Shown here piece by piece: positions 11,355 to 19,809 of a stretch of DNA of 64,000 nt. Each line of letters starts with the position of its first letter. The stretch's first letter is position 1. Source of the stretch: Tyzzerella sp. (lineage in GTDB: Bacteria > Bacillota > Clostridia > Lachnospirales > Anaerotignaceae); the NCBI GenBank assembly GCA_019415525.1, contig DXZA01000086.1:52363-116362 (forward strand), read 5' to 3'. The notes under the pieces were generated by a model. The model had not been told where the DNA came from. It saw nothing but the letters and a program-made list of their open reading frames with translations, and made no database searches. A program made the position numbers and the translations under genes.

Positions 11355-12075
11355 CTGTTTTATAATATTCATTCCATAAATTTTCGAATAATATTGATTT
11401 TGCTGTGTAATAATAAGGTTGCAAGAATATATCTCCTATTGATAATGTCAATATATTTGAAAGTAATCTCCAACCTATAAATGAAAGGTCAAAAAGAAAT
11501 ATATCCATTTTTCTTTTTTTTGTAATATTAAAAGATAATTTTAATGCATCAAAAGCATCTAATTTAGGGTCTTTAATTAATATAAAAGGCGTCATAGAGA
11601 AAACATAAGATAATATTATTCCAGGAATTATAAAAAGTATAAAACCTACTGAAATAATTAGGTTTAAAATAATACCTGTTATCAATGTTTTTTTATATAT
11701 TTTAAAACCATAAAATATATCTTTTAATTTTTCATTTTTATTTTTAATATTAGTACAATAATTAAAAATACCTACCTCAAAAGGAATTGCAAGAAAAAAC
11801 AATGATATACCTAAAATTATAATCATTATTATTTGAAATTTAAGAGGTATGTTTATTTTTATAATATATTTGAATATGAATGAATTTAATATACTTGATA
11901 AAAACGATAAACTTAATATTTTTACAATAAGAAATACTAAAAATGAATGTATCCATTTTCCTTTTAGATATGATATAGAAATTTCTTTATAGTCAGGTTC
12001 TGGTTTGTAAAAGTTAAAATCTAAATTCAAATTTTCATTTTGTGAGTTGTTGTTCATGTTATAATCATTATTCAT
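11338..12075 (-). CDS. DUF975 family integral membrane protein
   Basis: 245 residues. A polar, Asn-rich N-terminus of about 45 residues precedes five or six membrane segments. The family signature is clear near the C-terminus: PGIILSYVFSMTPFIL, then DALKLSFNITKKRKMDIF and DLSFIGWRLLSNILTLSIGD. The function of DUF975 proteins is unknown. AAGGTGGTG precedes the ATG. The gene is convergent with the TSCPD gene and divergent from rpmG. Confidence 0.85.
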   Translation of the reverse strand: MNNDYNMNNNSQNENLNLDFNFYKPEPDYKEISISYLKGKWIHSFLVFLIVKILSLSFLSSILNSFIFKYIIKINIPLKFQIIMIIILGISLFFLAIPFEVGIFNYCTNIKNKNEKLKDIFYGFKIYKKTLITGIILNLIISVGFILFIIPGIILSYVFSMTPFILIKDPKLDAFDALKLSFNITKKRKMDIFLFDLSFIGWRLLSNILTLSIGDIFLQPYYYTAKSILFENLWNEYYKTEKTHL

Positions 12076-12196
12076 AAAAACACCACCTTAAAAATATAGA
12101 ATATCAAGTAGTATATTAAATTATATAAATATTATATCATAAATATATAAGTATTTATATAATTTACATCAAATTGTAAAAGTTTAAATAAATCTG

Positions 12197-12228
12197 TTTA
12201 CATAATCGTCATTATGCGTTATTATAAT
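12197..12228 (+). promoter_or_regulatory. Candidate distal promoter of the rpmG-secE-nusG operon
   Basis: TTTACA at 12197-12202 and TATTAT at 12220-12225 are 17 bases apart; a perfect TATAAT also overlaps at 12223-12228 with poorer spacing. Confidence 0.5.
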
Positions 12229-12264
12229 TAAGCTGAAATGCTGATTTTATGGCATAAATTTGTA

Positions 12265-12293
12265 TTGACAAAACACTGTTACTGTGATAAATT
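12265..12293 (+). promoter_or_regulatory. Promoter of rpmG-secE-nusG
   Basis: TTGACA at 12265-12270 and TAAATT at 12288-12293 with a 17-base spacer. Transcription would start near 12300, right at the small hairpin described next. Confidence 0.75.
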
Positions 12294-12302
12294 TATTGAT
12301 AG

Positions 12303-12323
12303 AAAGACGTAAGTCTTTTTTTT
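12303..12323 (+). terminator. Terminator-like hairpin in the rpmG leader
   Basis: AAAGAC pairs with GTCTTT around GTAA and runs into eight T. It falls within the first 25 bases of the predicted transcript, so it could be an attenuator or a 5'-end stabilising stem rather than a normal terminator. Confidence 0.6.
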
Positions 12324-12357
12324 ATGCAAAAATTTGTATTAATCGGAGGTGGAAGTG

Positions 12358-12507
12358 TTGAGAACAAGAATTACCTTAGCTTGCACAGAATGTAAGCAGA
12401 GAAACTACAGCACAACTAAAGACAAAAAAGCTATGCCAGACAGAATGGAAATGAAAAAATATTGTAAATTCTGTAAGGCTCATACATTACACAAAGAAAC
12501 TAAGTAA
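12358..12507 (+). CDS. rpmG: 50S ribosomal protein L33
   Basis: 49 residues from a TTG at 12358, eight bases after GGAGG; a GTG just upstream is too close to the ribosome site. The sequence starts [17 protein letters not shown] and has two Cys pairs (CTEC and CKFC), so it is the zinc-binding form of L33. L33 is a small late-assembly protein of the large subunit near the E site. Upstream of secE-nusG is its classical position in Firmicutes. Confidence 0.96.
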   Translation: MRTRITLACTECKQRNYSTTKDKKAMPDRMEMKKYCKFCKAHTLHKETK

Positions 12508-12539
12508 TGTGCCTACAACCTGAGAGGGAAGTGAAAACA

Positions 12540-12824
12540 ATGCAAGAACAGAACACCACAAACCCAAATGAGAAAAACGAATCTAAAAAAGTACAGTCTA
12601 AAGCTAAAAAAAGCGATAAAAAGAAAAGTGATAAACCTTCTTTTGCTGAAACAGTTGCAGACTATAAGGCTGAATTCAAAAAAATCATATGGCCTAATCG
12701 CAGTGAAACAGTAAAAAGCACAATTACGGTCATCGTTACATCCTTACTTATAGGTGCCATAATCTTCTGCATGGATACAGTGTTTGCCGGAGGTTATAAC
12801 TTTATATTAGGTCTTTTAGGCTAA
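12540..12824 (+). CDS. secE: Preprotein translocase subunit SecE
   Basis: 94 residues from the ATG at 12540. The first 45 are Lys/Ser/Asn-rich and soluble. The conserved amphipathic helix follows (FAETVADYKAEFKKIIWPNRSETVKST), then a single membrane helix (about 62-90). SecE clamps SecY in the protein-export channel. It follows rpmG by 32 bases. An ATG that overlaps the rpmG stop at 12507 is in frame but has no ribosome site. Confidence 0.95.
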   Translation: MQEQNTTNPNEKNESKKVQSKAKKSDKKKSDKPSFAETVADYKAEFKKIIWPNRSETVKSTITVIVTSLLIGAIIFCMDTVFAGGYNFILGLLG

Positions 12825-12866
12825 TGTTAAATGGTATATTAAGTAGATAAGAAAAAGGATGGTAGT

Positions 12867-13421
12867 ATGTCTGAAGAATTAAACAAATCAGAAGAAAATA
12901 AACTTGCGACCGAATCAAGATGGTATGTTGTTCATACTTATTCAGGTTATGAAAACAAAGTAAAAGCCAATATTGAAAAAATTATCGAAAACAGAGGAAT
13001 GCAGGACCAGATACATCAGGTTATTGTTCCTGTTCAGGACTGTGTTGAGATTAAAAACGGTCAGAAAAAAAATGTTCAGCGAAAAGTTTTTCCAGGCTAT
13101 GTTCTCCTCAAAATGTTTATGAATGACGATACTTGGTACGTTGTTAGAAATACAAGAGGTGTTACAAGCTTTGTTGGACCAGGTTCTAAACCTGTTCCGC
13201 TCACTGATGATGAAGTAAGAGCTATGGGTATTGGCGATACTGTTGAAGAACTTGACATTGAGCTTGACGACACTGTAAGAGTTGCAAGCGGACCTTTCGC
13301 AGAGTCTGTGGGTCAGATTAAAGAAATCAATGCAAACAAGAGAACAGTCATTGTTAAGCTGTCTATTTTCGGCAGAGAAACACCTGTCGAGCTTGACTTC
13401 AATCAGATTGAGAAGTTATAA
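12867..13421 (+). CDS. nusG: Transcription termination/antitermination factor NusG
   Basis: 184 residues. The NGN domain (ESRWYVVHTYSGYENKVKANIE, then FPGYVLLKM and VRNTRGVTSFVG) is followed by a KOW domain (VRVASGPFAESVGQIKEIN). NusG binds RNA polymerase and modulates pausing; in many bacteria it also connects to Rho or the ribosome. It is third in the operon after rpmG and secE, with AAGGATGG before the ATG. Confidence 0.97.
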   Translation: MSEELNKSEENKLATESRWYVVHTYSGYENKVKANIEKIIENRGMQDQIHQVIVPVQDCVEIKNGQKKNVQRKVFPGYVLLKMFMNDDTWYVVRNTRGVTSFVGPGSKPVPLTDDEVRAMGIGDTVEELDIELDDTVRVASGPFAESVGQIKEINANKRTVIVKLSIFGRETPVELDFNQIEKL

Positions 13422-13472
13422 GTAAATTAAATTATTCGTTTTTTAGTAGTGTGCGGAGATTTTAACCCGCAC

Positions 13473-13502
13473 GTGGGAGGGAAAATCCCCGTTAATTACC
13501 AC
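13473..13502 (+). promoter_or_regulatory. Ribosomal protein L1 binding site in the rplK leader
   Basis: The sequence reads GTGGGAGGG, then CCCC, then TTACCAC, the layout by which mRNA imitates the L1-binding site of 23S rRNA. L1 not incorporated into ribosomes would bind here and block translation of rplK-rplA. An almost identical element lies before rplA. Confidence 0.85.
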
Positions 13503-13522
13503 ATTTATTAGGAGGTGCCGAA

Positions 13523-13948
13523 ATGGCAAAGAAAGTTACAGGTTATATTAAATTACAAATTCCAGCTGGAAAGGCAACACCAGCACCACCTGTTGGTCCA
13601 GCTCTTGGTCAGCACGGTGTAAATATCATGGGCTTCTGTAAAGAGTTCAATGAAAAAACAGCACAGCAGGCAGGTCTTATTATCCCTGTTGTTATTACAG
13701 TTTATGCTGATAGAAGTTTCAGCTTTATAACAAAGACTCCACCAGCTGCAGTTTTATTAAAGAAAGCTTGCAAAATTGAGTCAGGTTCTGGCGTACCAAA
13801 CAAAACAAAGGTAGCTACAATCTCTAAAGAAGAAGTTATGAAAATAGCTGAAACAAAAATGCCAGACTTAAATGCTGCTACTATCGAAGCTGCTTACAGC
13901 ATGATTTGCGGTACAGCTAGAAGTATGGGTATCGTTGTTAAGGAATAA
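13523..13948 (+). CDS. rplK: 50S ribosomal protein L11
   Basis: 141 residues, full length. It starts [20 protein letters not shown] and contains [22 protein letters not shown] and the RNA-binding C-terminal domain ([10 protein letters not shown]). L11 forms the GTPase-associated centre with 23S rRNA and the L10/L12 stalk. AGGAGGTG precedes the ATG and an L1-binding leader lies just upstream. Confidence 0.98.
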   Translation: MAKKVTGYIKLQIPAGKATPAPPVGPALGQHGVNIMGFCKEFNEKTAQQAGLIIPVVITVYADRSFSFITKTPPAAVLLKKACKIESGSGVPNKTKVATISKEEVMKIAETKMPDLNAATIEAAYSMICGTARSMGIVVKE

Positions 13949-13983
13949 TTGATGACTGAAAAAATTTAACTGTCGTCACAATA

Positions 13984-14013
13984 GTGGGAGGGAAGCACTC
14001 CCGATATTACCAC
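13984..14013 (+). promoter_or_regulatory. Ribosomal protein L1 binding site in the rplA leader
   Basis: GTGGGAGGG, a short CCC arm and TTACCAC as in the rplK leader, ending only 2 bases before the AAGGAGG site of rplA. L1 binding would therefore hide its own ribosome site. Confidence 0.85.
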
Positions 14014-14030
14014 ATAAGGAGGTCACGAAA

Positions 14031-14726
14031 GTGAAAAGAGGAAAGAAATATATTGAAAAAGCAAAGCTTGTAGATTCTGCAATGCTTTACGATACAAAAG
14101 ACGCTATTGATTTAATTGAAAAAACAACAGTTGCTAAATTTGATGAAACTGTTGAAGCTCACATTCGTTTAGGTGTTGACAGCAGACATGCTGATCAGCA
14201 GGTTCGTGGTGCCGTTGTACTTCCACACGGTACAGGTAAAACAGTTCGTGTTTTAGTGTTCGCTAAAGGTGATAAAGCTGAAGAAGCTTTAGCTGCAGGT
14301 GCTGACTTTGTAGGTGCAGAAGACCTTATTCCAAAAATCCAGAACGATAACTGGTTCGGATTTGACGTAGCTGTTGCTACACCAGATATGATGGGTGTTG
14401 TTGGTCGTCTTGGTCGTGTACTTGGACCAAAAGGATTAATGCCAAACCCAAAAGCTGGTACTGTAACAATGGACGTAACAAAAGCTATTAATGATATCAA
14501 AGCTGGTAAAATTGAATACCGTCTTGATAAAACAAACATTATCCATGTTCCAGTAGGTAAGGTTTCATTCGGTCCTGAGAAGCTTGCTGAAAACTTCCAG
14601 ACTCTTATGAGCGCTATTATCAAAGCTAAACCAGCTGCTGCAAAAGGCCAGTACCTTAAGAGCGTTGTTATCTCAACAACAATGGGTCCTGGAATCAAAA
14701 TCAACACGGCTAAAATCTCTGAGTAA
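14031..14726 (+). CDS. rplA: 50S ribosomal protein L1
   Basis: 231 residues from a GTG start with AAGGAGG upstream. Typical sequence includes [53 protein letters not shown] and [15 protein letters not shown]1 forms the mobile L1 stalk near the E site and is a translational repressor of its own operon through the element at 13984-14013. It is the last gene before a terminator. Confidence 0.98.
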   Translation: MKRGKKYIEKAKLVDSAMLYDTKDAIDLIEKTTVAKFDETVEAHIRLGVDSRHADQQVRGAVVLPHGTGKTVRVLVFAKGDKAEEALAAGADFVGAEDLIPKIQNDNWFGFDVAVATPDMMGVVGRLGRVLGPKGLMPNPKAGTVTMDVTKAINDIKAGKIEYRLDKTNIIHVPVGKVSFGPEKLAENFQTLMSAIIKAKPAAAKGQYLKSVVISTTMGPGIKINTAKISE

Positions 14727-14751
14727 TTTTTATTAAAATAATTCAGTAATT

Positions 14752-14780
14752 AAAAAGGAAGGCTATTGCCTTCCTTTTTT
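14752..14780. terminator. Bidirectional terminator after rplA
   Basis: AAAAAGGAAGGC pairs with GCCTTCCTTTTT around TATT. It ends the rplK-rplA transcript and also the reverse-strand gene whose stop codon overlaps it. Confidence 0.93.
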
Positions 14781-15222
14781 AGTTATTAAATTGTTGTGCA
14801 TTAATTGTAATATTTATATTATCTCCATTATCATCATAATCTGTTGTATGTACTTTGAATTTTTCCCATATACCACCTATTAAAGTATCATTTTTATATG
14901 TAAAACTATAACTTTCATTAGGTTCTAATGTTTTTGTTATATCTTTTGAATTTGATTTATATATTGTGGCTTTTACAGGAATACTATCACTATTATTTTT
15001 AATATTTATGATTAAAGTATTTCCGTTAGATTTTTTAGTATTAAATTCTTTTTCATAAGAAAGTCCATTATATATGTCATTATTTATTATATTGTATGGA
15101 TTTTTAGGAATATTATTTATTGCTATATTTGAGTGTATACTTGAAAAAATTTTTGTTCCAATATATATAGCTATAAATATTGAAAAAAATAAAACTAATA
15201 AATATAGTATTTTCTTTTTCAT
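14779..15222 (-). CDS. Unknown exported or membrane-anchored protein, paralogue of the next gene
   Basis: 147 residues. A signal anchor or signal peptide covers about 3-28 (KKKILYLLVLFFSIFIAIYI), followed by an extracytoplasmic domain. The domain has an alternating-strand pattern with GNTLIINIKNNSDSIPVKATIYK, then ESYSFTYKNDTLIGGIWEKF, and looks like a single beta-sandwich. I recognise no named family. It is closely similar over the whole domain to the product of the broken gene upstream at 15299-15749, so the two arose by duplication. The pair lies on the reverse strand between rplA and rplJ, an unusual place. Confidence 0.75.
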   Translation of the reverse strand: MKKKILYLLVLFFSIFIAIYIGTKIFSSIHSNIAINNIPKNPYNIINNDIYNGLSYEKEFNTKKSNGNTLIINIKNNSDSIPVKATIYKSNSKDITKTLEPNESYSFTYKNDTLIGGIWEKFKVHTTDYDDNGDNINITINAQQFNN

Positions 15223-15298
15223 TTAATCACCTATTACAATAATAAGAAGAAAAAAGTAAATCATATTATCCTTATTATATATTTGTTAACATATATGT

Positions 15299-15749
15299 TT
15301 ATCTATCAAACTGTCTAGCATTTACTGTTATATCTATTTCATTGCCATCATCATTATAATCAGTTACATGTATTTTAAATTTTTCCCATACACCACCTAT
15401 TAAAGTGTCATTGGTATATGTAAATGTATAACCACCACCAGGCTGTATTATTTTTACAGAATCTTTTGAGCCAGATTTATATATTGTGGCTCTTACAGGA
15501 ATATTACTACTATTATTAACAATATTTATATTTAGAGTATCACCATCAGAAGCTTTGGTATTAAATTCTTCTGTATATGCAAGACCTTGATATCTATCAT
15601 TATATATGTATAACACCATCGGCATAAGGTGATATCTCCAAGTTTTCATTTATAGTACTTGAGATATTTGTATTTTCATTTGCTAATACTATAAAATTTG
15701 ATGAAAGAATAAGTGTTGATGATAATAATAAAAATATAAGTTTTTTCAT
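15299..15749 (-). pseudogene. Frameshifted paralogue of the exported beta-sandwich protein
   Basis: From the ATG at 15749, with an AGGAGG site upstream, 49 codons encode a good signal peptide (MKKLIFLLLSSTLILSS, then VLANE) and end PYADGVIHI at a TAA (15602-15600). The rest continues in another frame from about 15640 down to 15299 (YNDRYQGLAYTEEFNTKASDGD, then YTNDTLIGGVWEKFKIHVTDY) and matches the neighbour 14779-15222 closely. The frames differ by a single-base shift in a TA-rich stretch around 15600-15640. A real mutation or a sequence error both fit. The long reading frame starting at 15649 lacks a ribosome site and is only the downstream piece. Confidence 0.8.
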
Positions 15750-15819
15750 ATAACAATAACCTCCTTAAATAAATTTTAATATTTGTGAAATTCTGAGTAT
15801 CAGTAATTACTGTATTTAT

Positions 15820-15848
15820 ATTATAACATCATATATTGTGAAAAACAA
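15820..15848 (-). promoter_or_regulatory. Candidate promoter of the reverse-strand pair
   Basis: On the reverse strand TTGTTT and TATAAT are separated by 17 bases, about 70 bases upstream of the ATG at 15749. Confidence 0.55.
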
Positions 15849-15944
15849 TTATATTATGTAATAATAAATATTTTTTGTAAAATGTATAATATAAATAGAT
15901 TTTATTTTTGTTATAAATATTTTTATAAAAAAATCAAAAATATA

Positions 15945-15973
15945 TTGACATATTATAGCTTGTATTATATAAT
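15945..15973 (+). promoter_or_regulatory. Consensus promoter of rplJ-rplL
   Basis: A perfect TTGACA (15945-15950), 17-base spacer and perfect TATAAT (15968-15973). Transcription would start about 10 bases before the L10 leader. Confidence 0.93.
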
Positions 15974-15989
15974 ACAGTAGTTGTTTGAA

Positions 15990-16110
15990 ATGAATACAGC
16001 CGTAGACAGCAGGTCCTTTTAGGATAAAATTTTTTAATTGCCTGCCGAGGAAGTTCTTTTATATAATAGAGATTACGCCTCTTTGTCTATGGACATAAGA
16101 GGCTTTTTTT
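15990..16110 (+). promoter_or_regulatory. Ribosomal protein L10 leader with terminator hairpin
   Basis: The conserved elements GCCGTAGACAGCAGG (near 15999) and CCTGCCGAGGAAG (near 16041) are those of the L10 leader, which binds the L10(L12)4 complex. They are followed by GCCTCTT paired with AAGAGGC and seven T (16077-16110), an intrinsic terminator. Excess L10-L12 would bind and promote early termination ahead of rplJ. Confidence 0.93.
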
Positions 16111-16147
16111 ACGGCATTTCATTTATATTTACAAGGAGGTGTAAAGA

Positions 16148-16636
16148 ATGGCAAAAATCGAACAGAAACAAGTTATTGTTAATGAAATTAAGGAAAAACT
16201 TGAAAAAGCTACTTCTGTAGTTTTAGTTGACCCAAGAGGATTAACAGTTGAACAGGACACAGTTCTCAGAAAGAAATTAAGAGAAGCAGGTGTTGAATAT
16301 AAAGTTTACAAAAACACTATGGTGAACTTTGCTATTCAGGGAACACAGTTTGAAGGATTAGCTCCATACTTAGAAGGACCTAGTGCAGTAGCATTCAGCT
16401 ATGAAGATGCAACAGCAGGCCCAAGCGTTATCAGCAAAGAAGCTAAAAACTTTAAAGCATTAGAGTTTAAAGCTGGTGTTGTTGAAAGCACAGTATATGA
16501 TGCTGAAGGTATGAAAGTTATCGCTGAAATTCCTTCAAGAGACGTTCTTCTTTCCAAATTACTTGGAAGCTTCAAGAGCCCAATGTCTACATTTGCTCGT
16601 GTTATTAATCAGATTGCTGAAAGCAAAGCTGAATAA
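16148..16636 (+). CDS. rplJ: 50S ribosomal protein L10
   Basis: 162 residues. The N-terminal rRNA-binding domain (VVLVDPRGLTVEQDTVLRKKLREAGVEYKVYKNTMVN) is followed by the C-terminal helix that binds L7/L12 dimers. It is the base of the ribosomal stalk. AAGGAGGTG precedes the ATG. The gene has its own promoter and L10 leader because the usual link to rplA is interrupted by the reverse-strand pair. Confidence 0.97.
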   Translation: MAKIEQKQVIVNEIKEKLEKATSVVLVDPRGLTVEQDTVLRKKLREAGVEYKVYKNTMVNFAIQGTQFEGLAPYLEGPSAVAFSYEDATAGPSVISKEAKNFKALEFKAGVVESTVYDAEGMKVIAEIPSRDVLLSKLLGSFKSPMSTFARVINQIAESKAE

Positions 16637-16699
16637 TTTGAAGTTTAACTTAAAAATTAATTTGATTACTATTTAAAAAATATTTCGGAGGTGCTTATA

Positions 16700-17071
16700 A
16701 TGGCAAAATTATCAATCCAGGAAATCATTGATGCAGTAAAAGAGCTCACAGTTATCGAGCTTAACGATTTAGTAAAAGCAGCAGAGGAAGAATTCGGTGT
16801 ATCAGCAGCAGCAGGTGTTGCAGTAGTAGCAGCTGGTCCAGCAGCAGCAGCTGAAGAAAAAACAGAATTCGACGTTGAATTAACAGAAGTTGGTTCAGAA
16901 AAAATCAAAGTTATCAAAGTTGTTAGAGAAGCTACAGGTCTTGGACTTAAAGAAGCTAAAGAAGTTGTTGACGGAGCTCCTAAAGTTCTTAAAGAAGGCG
17001 CTTCTAAAGAAGAAGCTGAAGCTATCAAAGCTAAACTTGAAGAAGTTGGCGCTAAAGTTACACTTAAGTAA
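16700..17071 (+). CDS. rplL: 50S ribosomal protein L7/L12
   Basis: 123 residues from the ATG at 16700 (CGGAGGTG upstream; a GTG at 16691 is part of that site). It has the N-terminal dimerisation helices, an Ala-rich hinge (about 35-55) and the factor-binding C-terminal domain ([29 protein letters not shown]). It recruits elongation factors. The terminator after it closes the unit; rpoB, the usual next gene, is absent. Confidence 0.98.
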   Translation: MAKLSIQEIIDAVKELTVIELNDLVKAAEEEFGVSAAAGVAVVAAGPAAAAEEKTEFDVELTEVGSEKIKVIKVVREATGLGLKEAKEVVDGAPKVLKEGASKEEAEAIKAKLEEVGAKVTLK

Positions 17072-17106
17072 TTTTGACAATAGCTTAAATTTTTACACCA
17101 CAAATT

Positions 17107-17139
17107 ACCGCCCGCTTATTATGACGGGCGGTTTTTTTA
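17107..17139 (+). terminator. Terminator of rplJ-rplL
   Basis: ACCGCCCG pairs with CGGGCGGT around a 10-base loop, followed by seven T. Confidence 0.95.
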
Positions 17140-17185
17140 TGTTATTAAGAATTTATTAATATTATTTAAAAAAGATTTATATTGT

Positions 17186-17214
17186 TTGACACCTGTCCTT
17201 TGTAGGGTTAAAAT
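17186..17214 (+). promoter_or_regulatory. Promoter of the LysM protein-rho operon
   Basis: TTGACA (17186-17191), 17-base spacer and TAAAAT (17209-17214), 75 bases upstream of the ATG. Confidence 0.85.
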
Positions 17215-17289
17215 GATATAAGTATTATTGTCTTTATGAATAATGCTTTTTTTTATATTTGAAGTGAATTTTAGGACAGGAGGATTAAT

Positions 17290-18303
17290 ATGCAAGATAG
17301 CAGTAAAAAAAATACTAATAAAAATAATACTGAAAAACTCGATGATACTGCTTATTATAATGAGCTCTATAATGATTTTCCTGAAGATATAAAAGATATT
17401 CTTATGGAAACACATCCTTTAAGAGGTAAGGATTTAGGCTCTGAAACAGCAGCGTATAGAACTAGAAAAAGAGAAATTTCTGAAGTAGAGGCTGTAAAAC
17501 AAGCTCGTAGTAAAAAAATAAAAGAAGAAATAAATAATATGGAAACTAATAAGTTATCTGAATCTAAAAATTCAAATAATGTTGATATATCTAAAAATAT
17601 TAATGAGAATAAGAATAAAACAAATACTAAGAATAATAAAATAAAAAATGATGATGAATACGAAGTTATTCAAACTGTTAAAATTAAACCATCATCAAAA
17701 GCAATTATACAAGACAGACCTATCCAAGCTCCCAAAAAGAAAAGAAAAAATAGTAATTATACAATTCCTCAGAAAAAATCAAAAAAAGAACAGCATAATG
17801 CATACGATGAAGATTTTGAAAGATTTGTAAAAGATGCTAGTATTGAAGACCTTTACGGTAAAGAAGATTATGATGAAGATGATAAAATTAATCTTCCAGA
17901 AGGTAAAAAGCTTATTATAGCAGGTGGTGCTGTATTTATAATATTGTTTTTATTTTTTGCTTTTAAAACAATTACATTAAGCAGTCAGCTCCAAAAAGCT
18001 AATACTGAGCTTCAAACAATGGTTGAAACACAAGAGGAGAATGAAAAGCTTAAAATGGAAATACTTTCTCTTCAGGAAGAGCTTTATAAATATACTGGAA
18101 GCAAAGAACCAGCAAAAGAAGATACAAATTCTGCATCAACAGGTAATTTTGATACATATACAGTTGTTGCAGGAGATACTATTGGCTCTATAGCCACAAA
18201 AGTTTATGGAGATTTTGGTAGCTATACAAAAATTCTTGAGGCTAATGGTCTTACAGAAAATTCAAATATTCAAATAGGTCAGGTTCTCAAAATACCTAGA
18301 TAA
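17290..18303 (+). CDS. Membrane protein with C-terminal LysM domain
   Basis: 337 residues. The first 205 are soluble, charged and low in complexity (Asn/Lys/Glu-rich). One transmembrane helix covers about 207-228 (LIIAGGAVFIILFLFFAF). A coiled coil (about 232-265) and a LysM domain (about 289-336, YTVVAGDTIGSIATKVYGD, ending VLKIPR) follow. The LysM part should lie outside and bind peptidoglycan, with a long cytoplasmic N-terminus. AGGAGG precedes the ATG and rho follows after 27 bases. The function is unknown; the TM-coiled coil-LysM tail is shared with the protein at 44002-45153. Confidence 0.85.
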   Translation: MQDSSKKNTNKNNTEKLDDTAYYNELYNDFPEDIKDILMETHPLRGKDLGSETAAYRTRKREISEVEAVKQARSKKIKEEINNMETNKLSESKNSNNVDISKNINENKNKTNTKNNKIKNDDEYEVIQTVKIKPSSKAIIQDRPIQAPKKKRKNSNYTIPQKKSKKEQHNAYDEDFERFVKDASIEDLYGKEDYDEDDKINLPEGKKLIIAGGAVFIILFLFFAFKTITLSSQLQKANTELQTMVETQEENEKLKMEILSLQEELYKYTGSKEPAKEDTNSASTGNFDTYTVVAGDTIGSIATKVYGDFGSYTKILEANGLTENSNIQIGQVLKIPR

Positions 18304-18330
18304 TTTTTAGTTTATGTTTTAGGAGGACTT

Positions 18331-19788
18331 ATGGAAGATTCTTTAGGAAGTAAAAATTTGCAAGAGCTTAGAGCTATTGCAAAAGAAATAGGTATAAAAT
18401 CTGTAACATCTTTTAAAAAACAAGAGCTTATTGAAAAAATAGCTCAAGTACAGAATGAAAAAAAATCTTATACTGAAGAAAAAGATGAAAGTCCTGTTGT
18501 AACAACATATGGTTTTACACTTAAGGAAAAAAATCAGGATAAAAATTCATCTAGTACTGAAAATAAAGCAAAACAAGAATATAAAGAAAAAAAATATACT
18601 GAACATAAAAATATAGAAATTCAAAATAATGAAAATAAACATCAGGAGGTTCAACATATACTTGATGATAGTAATATGGGAGAAGGAATACTTGAAGTAA
18701 TGGCAGATGGCTATGGCTTTTTAAGAACAGAAAATTTTCTTCCGGGAGCAAATGACATATATATTTCACCTTCACAAATAAGACGTTTTAATCTTAAAAC
18801 AGGTGATTGTGTAAGTGGAAATATACGCCTTGCAAAAGAAAATGAAAAGTTTAATGCTCTTTTATATGTAAAGTCTGTTAATGGTGATAATCCTGAAAAA
18901 GCATCTAAAAGACCTAATTTTGAAGACCTTACTCCTATATATCCAACAGAAAGGCTTACACTTGAAACAACAAAATCTGAGGTTTCTACAAGACTTATAG
19001 ACCTTATGTCACCAATAGGAAAAGGTCAAAGAGGTATGATAGTTGCTCCGCCAAAAGTTGGAAAAACTATGCTTTTAACAAAAATGGCAAATGCTATTAC
19101 AAAAAATCATAAGGATATAAATCTTATTGTTCTTCTTATAGATGAACGTCCTGAGGAAGTTACCGATATTCAGCGTTCTATAGAAGGTGAAAATCTTGAA
19201 ATAGTATATTCAACATTTGATGAACAGCCTGAACATCATAAAAGAGTAGCCGAAATGGTACTTGAGAGAGCTAAGAGATTAGTAGAACAGGGAAAAGACC
19301 TTGTAATACTTCTTGATAGCATTACACGTCTTGCAAGGGCTTATAATCTTACAATACCACCAAGTGGTAGAACTCTTTCAGGTGGTCTTGACCCAGCAGC
19401 TTTATATATGCCTAAAAAATTCTTTGGTGCAGCAAGAAATATAGAAAATGGCGGAAGTCTTACTATACTTGCAACAGCCCTTATAGATACAGGAAGTAAA
19501 ATGGACGAAGTTATATTTGAAGAATTTAAGGGAACTGGTAATATGGAACTTGTTCTTGATAGAAAGCTTTCTGAAAGACGTATTTATCCGGCTGTTGATA
19601 TATATAAGTCAGGTACAAGACGAGATGATAAACTTCTTACTAAAAAAGAAATGGAAAGTGTTTATATATTAAGAAAAATTATGGGTAATGTTTCAAGTAT
19701 AGAAACCACACAAAATATACTTGAACAAATATCAAAAACAAATAATAATGAGGAGTTTGTTGATATGATACCTCATATAAAAATATAA
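18331..19788 (+). CDS. rho: Transcription termination factor Rho
   Basis: 485 residues. The N-terminal helical domain ([29 protein letters not shown]) is followed by a polar insert (about 48-110). The RNA-binding cold-shock-like domain comes next ([14 protein letters not shown], then [13 protein letters not shown]). The ATPase core has the P-loop APPKVGKTM near residue 238, [11 protein letters not shown], and the Q/R loops ([11 protein letters not shown]). Rho is a hexameric RNA-dependent helicase that ends transcription. The insert makes it longer than the roughly 420-residue E. coli protein, as is common in Clostridia. Confidence 0.97.
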   Translation: MEDSLGSKNLQELRAIAKEIGIKSVTSFKKQELIEKIAQVQNEKKSYTEEKDESPVVTTYGFTLKEKNQDKNSSSTENKAKQEYKEKKYTEHKNIEIQNNENKHQEVQHILDDSNMGEGILEVMADGYGFLRTENFLPGANDIYISPSQIRRFNLKTGDCVSGNIRLAKENEKFNALLYVKSVNGDNPEKASKRPNFEDLTPIYPTERLTLETTKSEVSTRLIDLMSPIGKGQRGMIVAPPKVGKTMLLTKMANAITKNHKDINLIVLLIDERPEEVTDIQRSIEGENLEIVYSTFDEQPEHHKRVAEMVLERAKRLVEQGKDLVILLDSITRLARAYNLTIPPSGRTLSGGLDPAALYMPKKFFGAARNIENGGSLTILATALIDTGSKMDEVIFEEFKGTGNMELVLDRKLSERRIYPAVDIYKSGTRRDDKLLTKKEMESVYILRKIMGNVSSIETTQNILEQISKTNNNEEFVDMIPHIKI

Positions 19789-19809
19789 TTACAACAAAGG
19801 TAAAATATA

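Noticed and set aside
14195..14707. Reverse-strand open frame of 170 codons inside rplA
   Set aside because: Shadow of rplA codon usage; no ribosome site and low-information translation.
16038..16220. Open frame of 60 codons across the L10 leader and the start of rplJ
   Set aside because: It runs through the conserved leader RNA and terminator and overlaps rplJ in another frame.
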